A stretch of 64,000 nt of DNA from Phytophthora hibernalis (GCA_012656075.1 JAAKBF010000105.1:62001-126000), one strand, 5' to 3'; positions 45,341 through 58,061 are shown, numbered from the stretch's first letter. The notes: generated from the letters alone by a model not told the origin. Numbers and translations are program-made.

Positions 45341-48300
45341 ATGGCGATGCCGCAGAGTCCGAACCTCATGGTCTTCGACGACGAGCCTGTGGTCGTGGCC
45401 ATGGCTGAGTCCACTTTGTCGCTCGTGACGCCCACGTCCCCGTGGAGATGCCTCCAGGTGACGCCGAGCAGGACCGCACCACATTGCACTTCTTCGTGGC
45501 CTGCAGGGGCGTTGACGGCAACTCGCTCGTCTCCCCGCGCGTTCGGCGCAGACGCTCGTACGTGGCGCCTTCAACATGCTCAGTAGCGCCACGGCTATGA
45601 ACAATACCAAGTCTCCACGCGCCAAGCCACCCACCGAGGTGAGTGTAGAGGTCCGCGTGACTCGGGAGACGCCGCTCTTCGGCTTTGGTGCAGACATTCA
45701 GACACAAACGGTAGACAACCTCGGAGAACTGGGCTTCCCAGACAAGGCGGCGCTGCCGGCCGACGGCCTCCTGGACAGCGAGAGCTACTGGAGCGAGCGC
45801 CACAAGAGCCGCAACCCTAGGTTCTCTGTGGGCTTCAGTGTGCGCTGCAAGAGCCCGGCAGAGTACGACCGACACGTGCAGATTATGGTCATGATCCCGG
45901 ACGAAGGCACCACGTCGAACCGCAACTGCCAAGTCTTCGGCTACGCGCTGACGTCCTTCCAGGAGATGTACACCGTTGCCACGAGCGGCAACTTTACGCA
46001 GAAGATGACGCTGCCCGTGCACTCGACGGTGCTGGACGGCGCAACGGTGGAGCTACAATTTGCCGATGTCCGACCGCAGCAGCATCCGCTGTTCCAAGCC
46101 CAGCACAATTCGTTCCGCAGTTTTTATTCTACCCGCTGATGCGGGAAGAGCACGCCGAGATGCAAGCTGCGAATGCAAAATTGGCAGTTGAAGAAGCAGC
46201 GGAAGTGGACTTCAGTGTGAAGATTCCACTGCAATTACTGCGAGTTTGCCAGGTTGAGCTGCTGCAAATGTACGACGAGTGGAAGTTGCGATACAATTAC
46301 AACCGCAAGAAAAGTCGCTACTTCGATAACGACGCCGAGGCATTAAACTTCGGCCATGACGTATTCCGTGTGCAGGTGGTTAGTGGACGAGACCTTAAAA
46401 CTAGATCGAGAGCCATTTCTACGGCGGGTGTGGAAACTGAGATGACTTCAGATTTGGACGAAAGACCGTCACGTCCCTCAGGTTTCGGGATGGGGATGGT
46501 AAGCAGTCGAGGTGGGTTTGTCAATCGGATCAAGGCCGGTAAATGGGGTGGGAATGGTAGCAGTGGATCTTCATCATTTAGTGGCAATGATCCCGACACG
46601 GCTGATCTAGGAGTTGAAACTGGTACTGTCCATCCTTTCGTTGTGGTCAAGTTTGAAGACGGTGTGATTGGAAATCGCGAGTACACCGTGGGAAAAACGA
46701 ACACTGAGTATGATTCGCCCAATCCTGTTTGGTCAACGAATAAATCTTCAGGGAATAAGTGTCCTCATGGCAAGCCTAACACTAAGTATCAAGCGTCAAG
46801 AGTGTTGCGGAGCCGTGTGGTGGTATCCCCAGTGAACGCACTCAAACAATTTGTATTTTATCGACCTAATGTGCAGTCAAGCGATCAAGCACTTGGCGGG
46901 TGGCTGCGCTTCCAAGTTTTTAACGAGCACTACGGCTACATGAGTGGCGTTGAAAATGATTTAGTCGGTGAGGTGATGATTCCGCTACAGAGTGTACGAG
47001 ATGCAATGACCGTTGAGGAGAAAACTGTATTTGACGACGATGATGGTAGCGAAGGCAATACTGATACAAATCATGAAACGAAGTCGCGCCAACTTGTAAC
47101 GTCACTCACGCTTGTCGATTGGTTTGACGTTCGTTCTCCTTCCACAGATGAGATAAATGGTCAAATCCAACTTCGCATTAATATTCTGTTGGCCAACCCA
47201 ATGGCACCACCGAGTGATGATCTATTGGCAGTCCATGCAGTGGAACCATTGCCAGTTTTACCAAGACGATACAGACGCTTTGCCGACTGTTCACCACCTC
47301 CCGCAGATGACATTGTTGAAAGCGAGATACCTCTTAACTTTTTATATCCGCACGTGTTAAACATCCGCAAACAAGTGACGGAAGTAACCGATATGGTTCG
47401 ACTGTGCGAGCATTTGGTGGAGGAAAAGAAGACATTCAAATCAAGTCTTCATAAGAAGCGTGCCGATATTCAAGGCATACCAACAAACCTGCACGTGTCT
47501 TACTTTCGCATATTCCGCCACTTTGGATCGCAATCTGTGCCGCACACCCCAATGGATGCTCAGGCATCAACAGAGGACTTACTCGGCTTGGGAGACAGTG
47601 ACGCACACTTCGGCGCGTCTGTTTCGCACGAGTTCATGTCGATACAAGAGCGTATGATGATACCAGAGACTCATGCAACAGTGACTTGTGGGGCTCCAAC
47701 TGCACACGCAATGGGGCTAAGCGACTGTGGACTGCGTGAAATGGAGTTGGAGATGCAAACTTCCAAAATGTCCTCGAGAAGAGTTCGCCACGGCAACTAG
47801 GAAGCCCAGTCAGTGATAGCAACTGCTTTATTCCGGAAGATTCATCAGACTTTTTCTATCCCCCGCTAGAAGACGAGAGTGAGACGGATGCTGAGGATGA
47901 TGTACGCAGCACCGAAAGCGACCTTGCTCCAGATGCGGTCGCTTCCAGCAACCCCAACAACCCAACAGTGGCTGCCTCCGCGATCCAAGCAGATTCCGCC
48001 CCCAAAAGAAGAGCTCTAAGTATTCGATAATGGCTCGCAAGGCTGCTGCGGCTAGAGCGAAGGCGCTGTCGACAAATCGATTTGTAAAGAAGAAGAGTTC
48101 TCGGCAACTTGATCAAAAGAACAGTGAGGAGAAGGCCGCTGTCTATGCGAAGTATCCTTCACTTCGTGCTGAGCCAGAGGAAGGTGTCGATCCAACAACG
48201 TCCATACACTACGCTGTAAGGATGCTGTGCCGCCTTGAAATGCTCCGCCTCGAGTATTATTTGAGAAAAGCGTCGCTGTCTCTCAATCTGTGAGCAGTCT

Positions 48301-49245
48301 TGTTACCTGTTTCATGGCGGAGCTAGATCTGTGTTTGCAGGAAAGGAACGACAAGGTGCTGGACCAAATGGCGAAAATTGGGTTCCTAATCGGATGGGAG
48401 AGCCTCATTTCATCTCATGGCAAGGAGCTGTACATGATTTCCGACGCGTGGGTTGCTATTAAATGTTTAGAAACATTTTCGTTCAAACTCTACCAGGGGA
48501 CGGACATGGAGGTAGTGGTGGAAAAGCACGAGGAAGCGGGCTACATCATCAAAGCACCAGTACCCCCAGCTCAATTCGCAGTACTTCCGGAGAGTTTGCA
48601 AGGTGGGAATTTGATCAGCGTCACGGCGGTGCTATTCACACAAGGTATCAACGAAATGCAGAGTTTGGCTAACATGGTGGGGCACTCGGGTGTATCGATT
48701 CAGCGTAAGATCAACAGCACCAGCTTCCACACCATCTCGGAGTACTACAATCGCTTCACAGAGGTTTGCGGTATCGGAATGTCGGAGGTGAGTGTGGATC
48801 ACACCCTGACGAGATTTTGCGTAACCTGCGAGTGAGTGTGGAGAGCGAGAACTCAGCTTCCAAGAATACGTGCATCTTGTTGCATGCTGCAGACGCTGTA
48901 CGGAGCTTGAACGGCGGCCGTGTGACCTACTGCAAGTCTGGCAAGGACAGAACTGCCATGAGTGCGACACTCGAGCAGGCTAGACTTCTCGTCCAGCGCA
49001 AACGCCACGTACTTCAAGAAATTGAATCGGGGAGCGCAACCGAGCTCGGCCCGCTTGAGGAAGTGAAGGATGTAGCCAACACGATGCGCGAGTTTGGCGT
49101 TCGTATCCACATCGCCAAGAAGAATGTCGGTCGCTTCAAATACTCCTTCAACTCTCTGCAGCGCAAATTGCTCCCAGAGATTTATCGTCCGCCCATGTCA
49201 ACGATCCAAGACATGGTGACATCGGTCACTACGCGTGATTCTTAG
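45341..49245 (+). CDS. INPP4-like inositol-polyphosphate 4-phosphatase with C2 domain (frameshifted)
   Basis: The C-terminal half is a phosphatase of the inositol-3,4-bisphosphate 4-phosphatase type: VSSLVTCFMAELDL, then LNGGRVTYCKSGKDRTAM with the P-loop C-x5-R at 48931-48951 (INPP4 proteins have CKSAKDRT), and the preceding helices match in order. The N-terminal half contains a C2-like module (DVFRVQVVSGRDL near 46360, HPFVVVKFEDG near 46635, VWSTN, WLRFQVFNEHYG near 46900), a lipid-binding domain as in INPP4. It would remove the 4-phosphate of PI(3,4)P2 on membranes. Start ATG 45341. The frame is lost seven times (for example 46115, 47770, 48005, 48255, 48810), each fitting one missing base. 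About 1300 residues. Confidence 0.82.
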
Positions 49246-49463
49246 ACCTATCCGGATTTAATGCCTTTGTGTAAGTATGATTGATGCACATTTTCATTCG
49301 AAGTTGTAACTTAGACACGCATGCCGGAATTGACATGAGAGCAGCAGGTAAGGGACAACTTTGGCCGTCACAACGAACTATGCTATGCTAACAACAGCCA
49401 GAGCTCAAGTGCCTCTCACCTGCACATCCGCAAGTAAGTCTCTTCTCAACACGCACATGAAAT

Positions 49464-50750
49464 CTATTCTTCGTCCTCCTCCTCGCTCTCCTCCTCGGGC
49501 GTCTCGAGCCACGTGAGCCACGACGACGTCTGGATAATAGCCTTCATACGACCGGGCACGTCGCCGTCCACGTCGTACTTGTACTCGAAGAAGCCCGTCT
49601 CATCGATAATGTCCAGAGTGTACAGGGCCATGAAGCACTTCTCAAACACACCCTTGGGGAAGTCGTACTTGTTGAGGAAGACCTGCAGTGCGTACAGCGC
49701 CTCCATCTGGTCCTTCTTGTCGGCGTCCTCCATGCCAAACTTGAGCAGCTCGCCATACGCAGGTAAGGCGATCCAGTTGGCGCTGGCCTTGGCCACGTCC
49801 TCCGCAGCGGCCGTCACGGACTCGAAGAGCACAGAGCCGGTAGGGCGTCCGTTCTTAGCAAAGACGTCCTTCGCCACAGCCGCAAGGGCTTCGCCCTCTT
49901 GCCGCTGGCCAGCACCTGCTTCATAGTTTCACGGTCGACATCGGCCTTCAGGGCCGCCTGTTCGTCCGCCTTCTTCTTCTCCTCAGCGGCGACGCGCTTG
50001 GCCTCCTCCGCGGCCAGACGCTCCTCCTCCGCCTTCTTCTTGCGCTCCTCGCGCTTCGCCTGGGCGCGCAGCTTCTTGTCCGATAGCTGCGGCTCGGGTG
50101 CCTGCTCCTGACGTCCGCTCACGCGCATGTTCGAGAACGAGCTCGACACGTCGTCTCCGCCGCGCGCAAAGCGTCCGGCCGCGCGGCCGCCACCCTCAAA
50201 GCGGTCGCCTCCGCGATCTCCAAACCGGTCGCCACCGCGGTCTCCGAAGCGACCGCCGCCGCTGTTGCCGCCGAACGCACCGGACCACTTGTCGCCTCCA
50301 TTGCTGTTGCGCGCGTCGCCACTGGGTCCGTCTCCGCGGCGCGCCAGGTTCAGCCGCATGTGCGCGGGTCGCTCCTCGGCCTGGAACTCGTCGCGCGCCG
50401 GGCGGTCGTAGCGCGACGGGCCGCCGAAACGGTCGCCGCCGCCGCCTCCGCGCCAGTTGTCGCCTCCCTCGCGGCCTCCACCGAAACGGTCGCCTCCGTC
50501 ACGACCTCCGCCTCCGAAGCGGTCACCTCCGGCGCGCGGGCCGCTGCGGTCTCCGCGCCACTGGTCCGACGAGTCGCTGCGCGTCGGCTCGCGGTCTCCG
50601 AAGCGGTCGCCGCCGCGGCCTCCGCGGAAGCTGTTTCCATCGTCGTCGTCGGCGCGCGCGGGGACCAGAGGGCAGCGCCGCCTCCGGGATGTAGGCGGCT
50701 GCCTGGTCGCCCAGGAACTCGCCCAGACCGATCTTCTTGCCACGCACCAT
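49464..50750 (-). CDS. eIF4B-like N terminus, DRFG/RGG repeats and C-terminal W2 domain: translation-initiation factor-like
   Basis: Start 50750 (MVRGKKIGLGEFLGD), like the short N-terminal motif of eIF4B proteins. Next come repeated GGDRFG and RGG units (about 50640-50180), a basic K/E/A helix (SDKKLRAQAKREERKKKAEE, about 50075-49990), and from 49877 a helical domain ending FFEYKYDVDGDV, SSWLTWLETPEEESEEEDEE. This acidic-aromatic end is the hallmark of the W2/eIF5C domain of eIF5, eIF2B-epsilon and eIF4G. The protein probably contacts initiation factors and RNA in the cytoplasm. Two frame changes: one near 50665 in a GCGCGC run, one near 49895 in a G run. About 430 residues. Its head-to-head neighbour begins at 51314. 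Confidence 0.78.
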
Positions 50751-51313
50751 ACTTCTGCTCTGTTGGGACTGACTTGTCGGGGCTGGGAGCGAAGGGATAT
50801 GACGGCGAAGAATGGCTGGCCCGAGTCAGGGTACACTGTACCATAACACTTAATCCGGATCGACTTCTTATTTCGCGCCTTACAATTGTGAAGAAAACCC
50901 TTCTTCGGTCCGATATAACTGCTCTGCCAAGTCACCTACACCGTTCACTCTAATTAATTAATTAGTCGTGCTTCGAATATAGTCCTGCTTCTGTACTTTT
51001 TCGTGACACCACGGACGACAAAATTGTCCCGAAGAGTTCAAAAGAGCACAAAGACAGTGAATTTGAGCAGATATCGCAGAGGCGAGGCCAATCATCATCT
51101 TACTCTTACTTTCAATAAATTTTAATATTGTTGTCACGAGATCAATTCAAAGTTCGACTTTCTCCGATAAAATACTACGATTTTTATCGGAGAAAGTCGA
51201 ACTTTGAATTGAGTGAACGGTGTACACTCTGCCACGGCAGTACGTGTAACGGCTGAGAGGCCTATTTTCGGGGAGCTCATGCAGCGTCTCGGCGACTTGG
51301 TCGCCTCGAGGCA
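50751..51313. promoter_or_regulatory. Divergent intergenic region with a perfect palindrome
   Basis: Separates the divergent genes starting at 50750 and 51314. There is no ORF of substance. The only striking structure is the 31-base palindrome at 51142-51212, which lies 102 bp before the ATG of the LRR gene. Confidence 0.5.
51142..51212. repeat. Perfect 31-base inverted repeat (hairpin)
   Basis: 51142-51172 is exactly complementary to 51182-51212, with a 9-base loop. Arm core: TTCAAAGTTCGACTTTCTCC. Confidence 0.92.
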
Positions 51314-54300
51314 ATGGCGTCGAAGCGCAACCTCGACAGCAATGGATCGACTCAATTGCCGGTACAGGTAGTGAAACAGCATGTAAGACGCCTCGGTTTT
51401 TCAGAAGCGTATCTTCCTTCACTAACCAGTTGTATGCAGAATGGTACCGCTCCGACTACGAACCACTCCGTTGCAACGCCCAGTGCATTGTCCCCGACGC
51501 GGTTCCTTGGTCGCATGAGTTGGGAGAAAAATATGCTCGACGACGCATCGTACCGCAACTGCAAGCCTTCCACTGTTGCTCCAATTTCATTGCTAACCAA
51601 ACACCCCGCAAAGACTACGCAGTCAAATACACTGAGAAATATGACGACACCTGCAATATCACATTGGAAGAAATCGGCGAAAGCAGGGTCACGGCCATTG
51701 ACGATGGAGGAGTCGTACGACCAAGTGGAAAAGATGCTGGAGGAGCACATACGCCAACGGAAGGAGCCGCGACCTCGGCGGATCGAAGCGTTGACGACTT
51801 TCGGCGAGCAATCTCCACTGCCGCACCACACATTCGTGTTCGCGCCATTAAATGACCCGCGAATGCTGTCCGAGATTGCCGTACAGGAGGCAGCTGATGC
51901 ACGAGAAGGGTTTTCAAAGAGTGAAGCTGAGATCGAGATAGACGTTGGCGCATCGGGCACGCGGTTCAAATACTTTGGCCCTGAGGCGCGCGCTTCTTAT
52001 TATCGAACCTACAGGGGACTCCACAGCAAACCCCACCTTTTTGTGGATCGTGACGTACACGTAAATCACAGTCTGCGCAATTCGAGTGTCTCCAGTCTAA
52101 GACGTCCAACTGGAATGAGGCGATCTCTAGCGACCTTGGATCAAGCGCAGATATCCATGGGCGACGGCGAGACGAATCTCTTATCATCCGTACCTCGGTC
52201 GCCTCGCGCGCTCTTCCTTGGGGCGTGCCTGGCGGGGGTCAAGCTGCACCGACACTGCTACTGCGTAAGGAGCACAACCAGCGCTCCTTCGACTTCAGTC
52301 ACCAGGGGCTTAGCGACAATTTTATTGTTCGCTTTGCTGCTTGTTTGCCCGAGCTGCCGCTTGTTGAGTGTATCAACGTTTGTGACAACCGCTTGACAGA
52401 CGCGGGGATAAGCTGCCTACTACGTGCACTCGAGAACAAGCCTCACTTAACGTCACTGGATGTGTCGTCAAATCCGATGGGCCTCAATGCAGCTAGCGTT
52501 CTCCGTGGCTACGTACGGTCCACGCTCTGTACATTGCGCGTGCTGGCACTGAACGAAGTTGGACTGTGTGACCACGAATGTGCACAACTCGCAAAAGCTT
52601 TGGAGCACAACAAGTCTATCGAGCGACTTTTGCTTCGTGGAAACCAGATCGGACTGCAAATACTTGCAGCAAACGCGAGGCAACCGGGTGATGAATTCGA
52701 GGAAGACGATGAAGAGAAGCCGATAAAGCTTTTAACAGGCGGCCAAGCTATGGGTGCCATGCTCACTGCAAATATTACGCTGCAGCAATTGGACCTATCC
52801 TGGAACCAGCTACGTGCGGGTGGAACCGCCTTCATCGCTGCGGCACTACCGATGAATTATCAACTTCGAGAACTGGATCTGAGCTACAATTCTTTAGGCA
52901 ATAAGGGAGCCCTGTCACTTGCTCACTCTTTGCGAGCTGGTGCACGCTTACGAAGACTCACAGTCAGCTACAACGGTATATCGCCTCGCGGAGGTGTTGG
53001 TCTTGCCAGTGGTCTCGCAGTCAATACATCGCTGTCAATGCTCATACTCGATGGAAACCCTCTAGGAGCTCAGGGTGGTAAGGCACTCATGCATGCGAGC
53101 TGTACCCCACGCCCAAGTACAAGTGCTGCGTCAAGCGTCTGTCAGCTATCGCTTTTGGATTGCAGCTTAAACGTGTCAGCCCCTACAATGTCTGCAACAG
53201 GTGACGAGCAACTACATGTTTTCAACCCGATGGATCCCGCTGGAAGCTACGTGCTAGACCTCAGTGATGCCTACGAGCACATGGTTGCACATGAACTGCT
53301 ACGATTAGCAGTAACTCATCCAGAACGCTATTATTTCACAAGGCTTGAGTACATTTCGTCAACTCAAGGTCGAGGACAGATAACCAAGCTGGAGATGATA
53401 AAGCGACGAATTCAACCTTCCACATCGCCACCTTCGGGGGATGCTATTGCCAATAATGGTAGTGGTGTTCAGTCTCTCAATCCGGTGGCAGTGTTGTTTT
53501 GGCGTTTGGACGAAGATGGATCTGGTTCTGTGGAGCTGAGCGAGCTCGTGAATGCGCTGCGCAGCTGCGGGCTTAACGTTTCGGATGAACAGCTCACTGG
53601 ATTGCTACAGAAGTACGACTACGATAAAAGTGGAGCGCTACACAAGCGCGAATTTGCCAATCTGTTCGCTCATGTTGGTTTTGCATTTGTTGATGGAGAT
53701 AACTCCGGGTCACTGGATGTAGATGAGCTCCGTCGTGTGTTTCAACTCCTTGGTGTGAATGAGGAAGTCGAAGTCAATGACGCGATCGCGCGCATGATAG
53801 CGAAGTACGATCTGGATGGCTCCGGCGAAATTGACGCGTACGAGTTTCTCGAATTTATGACTTCCGAGGTGTTAACAGTTCCCAATGACCCCAGACAATC
53901 AAAGATAAGGAGGAGGCTAACCTAATGAGACTTGAGCCATGTGAAGTTGGTTCTGGGGTGGTTTGGCAGATTCCGAACTCTGGTCAGCTCACCGCTGATT
54001 TGATTCACAGCGGGGTAATTCTGATGCTGGCGATGTTGCCAACAAGCAGCAGCAACAGCAATCTGGAACTGATAGCGGTGGCTACGCTGGAGAAACACAT
54101 CGCCCATCAGACTGGGTACTTATGCCGGATGATATGCTAGCTCGATTCTTGATCAATGCATCTAGTGTAAGCCGAAACGTGACGGAGCAAACTGAATTCC
54201 TGCATACCGTCCTGTCCGACTCAGGAATGTATTTATCTGCACCCCAAGGAGAGCAACTGTTGATTCGACAGGGGGTTGCTTCATCTACTGTTCGCCCGGG

Positions 54301-55659
54301 ACGAAGACTAGCAGCACTGGCAAGACTGCTGCCTCGAATTATCGACCATCGTGAAGCTGCAAGTATGGTAACTCGTGTCGTGGACATCCACAACCAGTGG
54401 TTAGAACGCCTTGCGTTGCGCCATTGGCTTGGGACACAACTTTTCAGTGTGTTGTTAGGATCACTCACGAATGCGTACTCTTTCGATCTGACACGCGGTG
54501 ACCATCGAGTTGCTTTGCATAGACTCGCATTAGTTGCACAAGAGGAAAAGCAGTTTAGCCGCTGGCGTTCGGGCCGAGCTGATACTTCGCAAAGCGGGAA
54601 TTGGGAGAACTTCCGGTGGGCAACTTTGGATGGTGAACCAGTGTTGTTGTCCAGCACTTATATCTTGAATACGATACTTCATGTAGCACCGAATCGAGAG
54701 CGCCCATCGCTCTTTGCACCACCCTCAAAACTTGTATTCTACTACGTGAGCACGACACGACCACCTCGAGGCACTAAATGCCTGAGTCAACGTCGCTTTG
54801 AGCAACTGCTAGCTGTCCTAGCCCAGCCTCCAGATGAAAACGAAATATCAGCACTTTGCGAAGACCGTCGAGGTGATACGGAACAGGATCGTCATGCCAA
54901 TGCAGACAACAAGAAGCGAATGCAGGCGCTACTCCACTGGGAGATGTTACGACGCTCGGTGATGGCGAATGCAGCTGAAAACCGAAAAAGGCAAAGAGGA
55001 GCAGCATTGCAGGCGATACGTTAACTATAATCACGAGCACTGTTGAAGGCCTCCATCTGAAGTTACTGCTACTGGAAATCTTGGTAGCTGACCGCTGGCT
55101 TAGCAGTGTCCAAGCACAGGAACTTGTCCGGACTTTCCCGAATGCTGTTAAAGCGCGCGCCAAAGCTGCATGTCTGATCTTTTCTCGCATCGTAGATCTT
55201 GAGAACTTTATCCAGGTGCGATTTTTATCGATCAAAGAACCACTCTGGACAACCTTCTAACTTGTTGCTCTACAGATTTACGATACTCTTTCTTCAGAGG
55301 ATCAAGAGGAGTGTGTTTCACGATTAGGATGGCTGAATATCTTGGATCCGCTGCAACCGGATCGTCAATACCCGTCGTTGGATTTGAGTTTTCACGATGA
55401 GCGCGAACTTGTTCAAATACTCTCTCAACTCGCGTTAGAAGAAGGCGTAAGTTCTCGACTCCTTTCCATGAGTTGACCTTGTATTCAGCTAATCGCTTCG
55501 CTTCGTGGCAGACTTGCTGGAAAAACGCATCATATTGCCCAAGTTTCACATTGGCTGGAGGGGATGCAGTATCTGCAGTTTCTGAAGGAGTGGATAGTAT
55601 GTCCGTATTGCCTCCGCCTGGATGGGGACGACCCGATGCGGTGGGCCCTGACAGCGTAA
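51314..55659 (+). CDS. Large leucine-rich-repeat and EF-hand protein (frameshifted, two introns)
   Basis: ATG 51314 opens an N-terminal region without known domain (EESYDQVEKMLEEHIRQRKE). From about 52290 to 53100 there are RNase-inhibitor type LRRs (LTSLDVSSNPMG, LQQLDLSWNQLRAGG, LRELDLSYNSLGNKG). Four EF-hands follow: DEDGSGSVELSE (about 53510), DYDKSGALHKRE, DGDNSGSLDVDE, DLDGSGEIDAYE (about 53810), each with the acidic calcium-loop spacing. A long unassigned helical C-terminal part begins around 53900. Introns at 55216-55275 and 55447-55488 have GT-AG ends; the last exon reads in phase to TAA 55657-55659. One-base losses near 52180, 53900, 54020 and 55018 must be allowed. About 1400 residues. 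It is probably an intracellular calcium-responsive scaffold. Confidence 0.8.
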
Positions 55660-56119
55660 AGCATCATGGCACGGTGTGTTTGCGTTACCACTCCGACATG
55701 AACCCTACCAGTATTGAAAGCGACGATAGTCTACAGCAGCAAAGGACAGATGAAATTCAACGAGATGCCGGAAGGATGGCGTTGCGAGATCGCGTGTTGT
55801 GTGGTTCTCGGCTTTTTCTCTAGTGCCTCGAAGTAACACATCACTTATACGATCAGCAGAAGATATGCTGTACTCGGCTGACGTCACACCCATGTTGGTC
55901 ACTCGGTGTGGTCAGCAAGATACAATCGATGGTGCCATTTGACTGCAAGAAGGCGAAACGAAGCCTTCCAGCACCAAGAACGCGCTTGTGTGTTCCTGGT
56001 TGAGTCAAGTCGTTTGTTAGCAGAGTCGACCTTCTTGTGTTGCTGTTCGGGAGTTCATTTCCGATTTTCCGTTTCCGCAACAACTACAACCTTCACCTGA
56101 ACTTCGTCGCGCTCGCATC
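55660..56119. other. Short intergenic region; last-exon alternatives of the LRR gene
   Basis: Open frames to 55823 and about 55942 overlap the end of the LRR gene and could be its true C terminus if another base is missing, but their composition does not decide it. The remainder is the leader of the hydrolase gene at 56120. Confidence 0.4.
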
Positions 56120-57200
56120 ATGCTCTGCTTCAACCTTGCCTTGGTCGCGTCATGGGCTACGGTGCTCATGGCTTCAGCAGCCAATTCAATCGCCAATTCC
56201 AATCCCAAGGACTGCGCTACCGGATTCGAAAGCGATGCCGAGAGAGCTGCCCGCCAAGCAAGCGATATCCCTGTTGGTGGGCTGGGCATCCTTGTCATCG
56301 ACCAACAAGTGAGTTTCCACCCGGGTGGCTCGCTGGCCATCGACAGTGCTAACGAAGATGCCGCTCGTATTGCCGCCTTCATATCGAGCCACACGTCCGA
56401 GCTGGATCAAGTCGTGTTGACCATGGACTCACACCAGCGATACCACATCGCCCATGGTATTTTCTGGGAGAACGACGCTGGTGAGTCCCCGATCCCTTCA
56501 CGACTATTTACTCGCAAAACATCACGGATGGGATTTGGAAGCCACGTGACGCAAGTTTGAACGAGTATGTTCTGTCGTACACGGAGTCCCTAGAGGCTAG
56601 CGGCAAGTTCTCGCTCACGATTTGGCCGGAACACTGCATTATCGGATCGCCTGGTCACAACATCGTTCCGGATGTACTTGCATCCGCGCTTGAATGGACG
56701 AAACAATCGCAGAAGCCGATCCAGTATGTGATGAAGGGTAGCAACCCTTTCACGGAACACTATTCGGCATTGAGGGCTGAGTACGTCCTCCCGTACGATC
56801 CATCAACGAGGTAAGACACCCCACGACTATGAGCAGTAAGGGTTTACCAATTCTAACGCCATGGCGTAAATGTGTTGCAGTCTGAACACAGCTTTGATCA
56901 AGTCACTTCAACGCGCCAGCAAGCTCGTCATCGTTGGCGAAGCGCTCTCACACTGCGTTAATTTCACTGTGCGTGATCTAGTGGCTTCGTGGCCAGTTGA
57001 AAGACTCAGCGATCTGGTGATTTTGACGGATTGCTCGTCACCAGTAGCCGGGTTTGAGGCCGAGGCACAGGTACGGGAGGGTGTTGCGTATTTTTCCTGT
57101 AATCGCCAACTAAATTTTGTCATGGTTGATGCAGCAATTCCTGAGTGACATGGCTGCGAAGGGCTTAACATTGACGACCTCCAAGGAGTTCCATGCGTAG
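56120..57200 (+). CDS. Secreted isochorismatase/nicotinamidase-like hydrolase, paralog 1
   Basis: Exons 56120-56810, 56881-57070 and 57135-57200, with short GT-AG introns carrying CTAAC-type branch sites. The signal peptide is at residues 1-21 or so (MLCFNLALVASWATVLMASA). The core follows the nicotinamidase plan: Asp in LVIDQQVSFHPGG, MDSHQRYH, FSLTIWPEHCIIGS, Lys in MKGSNPFTEHYSAL, and the nucleophile Cys in VGEALSHCVNFT. Asp-Lys-Cys is the catalytic triad of this family, which cleaves amide or enol-ether bonds of small molecules such as nicotinamide or isochorismate. Ends MAAKGLTLTTSKEFHA. One frame change near 56500 fits a lost C, because the paralog is continuous there. The substrate is unknown; the leader implies secretion. 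Confidence 0.85.
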
Positions 57201-58061
57201 TGGCTGCCAGGTCGGGACAAGTAACCAAGAAACAACCTCTTTGAGGGAAGCGACTCCTTAATAGACTTTTGGACTGTGGCATGCACCTGTAAATCGGCAA
57301 GATGGACATATGAAGTCAATAGCAGTAGAACTACGGTTAAATGGCGTCAATGTACCTTACTGAGAAACGAAACGAAACGCGAATTGGCAAGCATTTCGAC
57401 TATTGTTGTAAATAAAAGACCGAATTGCAGGGAGGCTTGGCTACGCCGATATTACATGTAGCACAACCACAGCTACGAGTTTGATACCAGCCGTCCTCCA
57501 TTGGCTTTAGCATGATCATCTTTGCGAGCTCAGCCATGGGTTTACCCTTCCAACATGTATTTTAATTAAAATTCCTAAAACTGGAGAAATGTTTGCCTGT
57601 TGCGTCTTGATGCTGTTGTACATGTATGTATATACCGTTTTGCAGCGCTCGTAGGCAGCGACAGACAAAATCACTTCAGTTGCATGGGGTCCTTCATGGC
57701 CCATGCTTAATTGGTCAACCAACTTCAAGGAAGAACATACGAACTTCAGTACAAATGAGGACATGATTTCATTGCAAGGTTGCCGTGCATTCTTGTCATG
57801 ATTGGCAGCCCATGCGCATCCTCAAGTGCTCTAGCATGACGACAGTCCCATGTAGTGCCTTAAGTCAAGCTATGTCCTGCCTTTGCTGCCCGAGACAGAG
57901 GCGTCCGATATATCGAGAGTAGGAATTACATGTAGCAACGAGTTGCAAGCAAGTGGTGCCCATCAACAATATCCTTGTGCAGCGGGTGGAACGAGGATAA
58001 GAAGATGTAGGGACTGGTATACAGACAGCTGCATGTGACGGCAAACAAGCACGCCGGTTAA
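57201..58061. other. Intergenic region, nothing recognised
   Basis: About 860 bp without a supported gene, RNA or repeat. Small open frames on both strands show no protein-like composition. Confidence 0.5.

Noticed and set aside
48780..48840. A tiny intron (GTGAGT near 48787) in the INPP4-like gene
   Set aside because: The only AG that restores frame is about 26 bases away, shorter than any intron seen here; a single missing base explains it better.
50098..50953. Plus-strand R/A/S-rich frames opposite the eIF4B-like gene
   Set aside because: Low-complexity shadows of the GC-rich RGG-coding strand; the minus-strand protein has recognisable domains.
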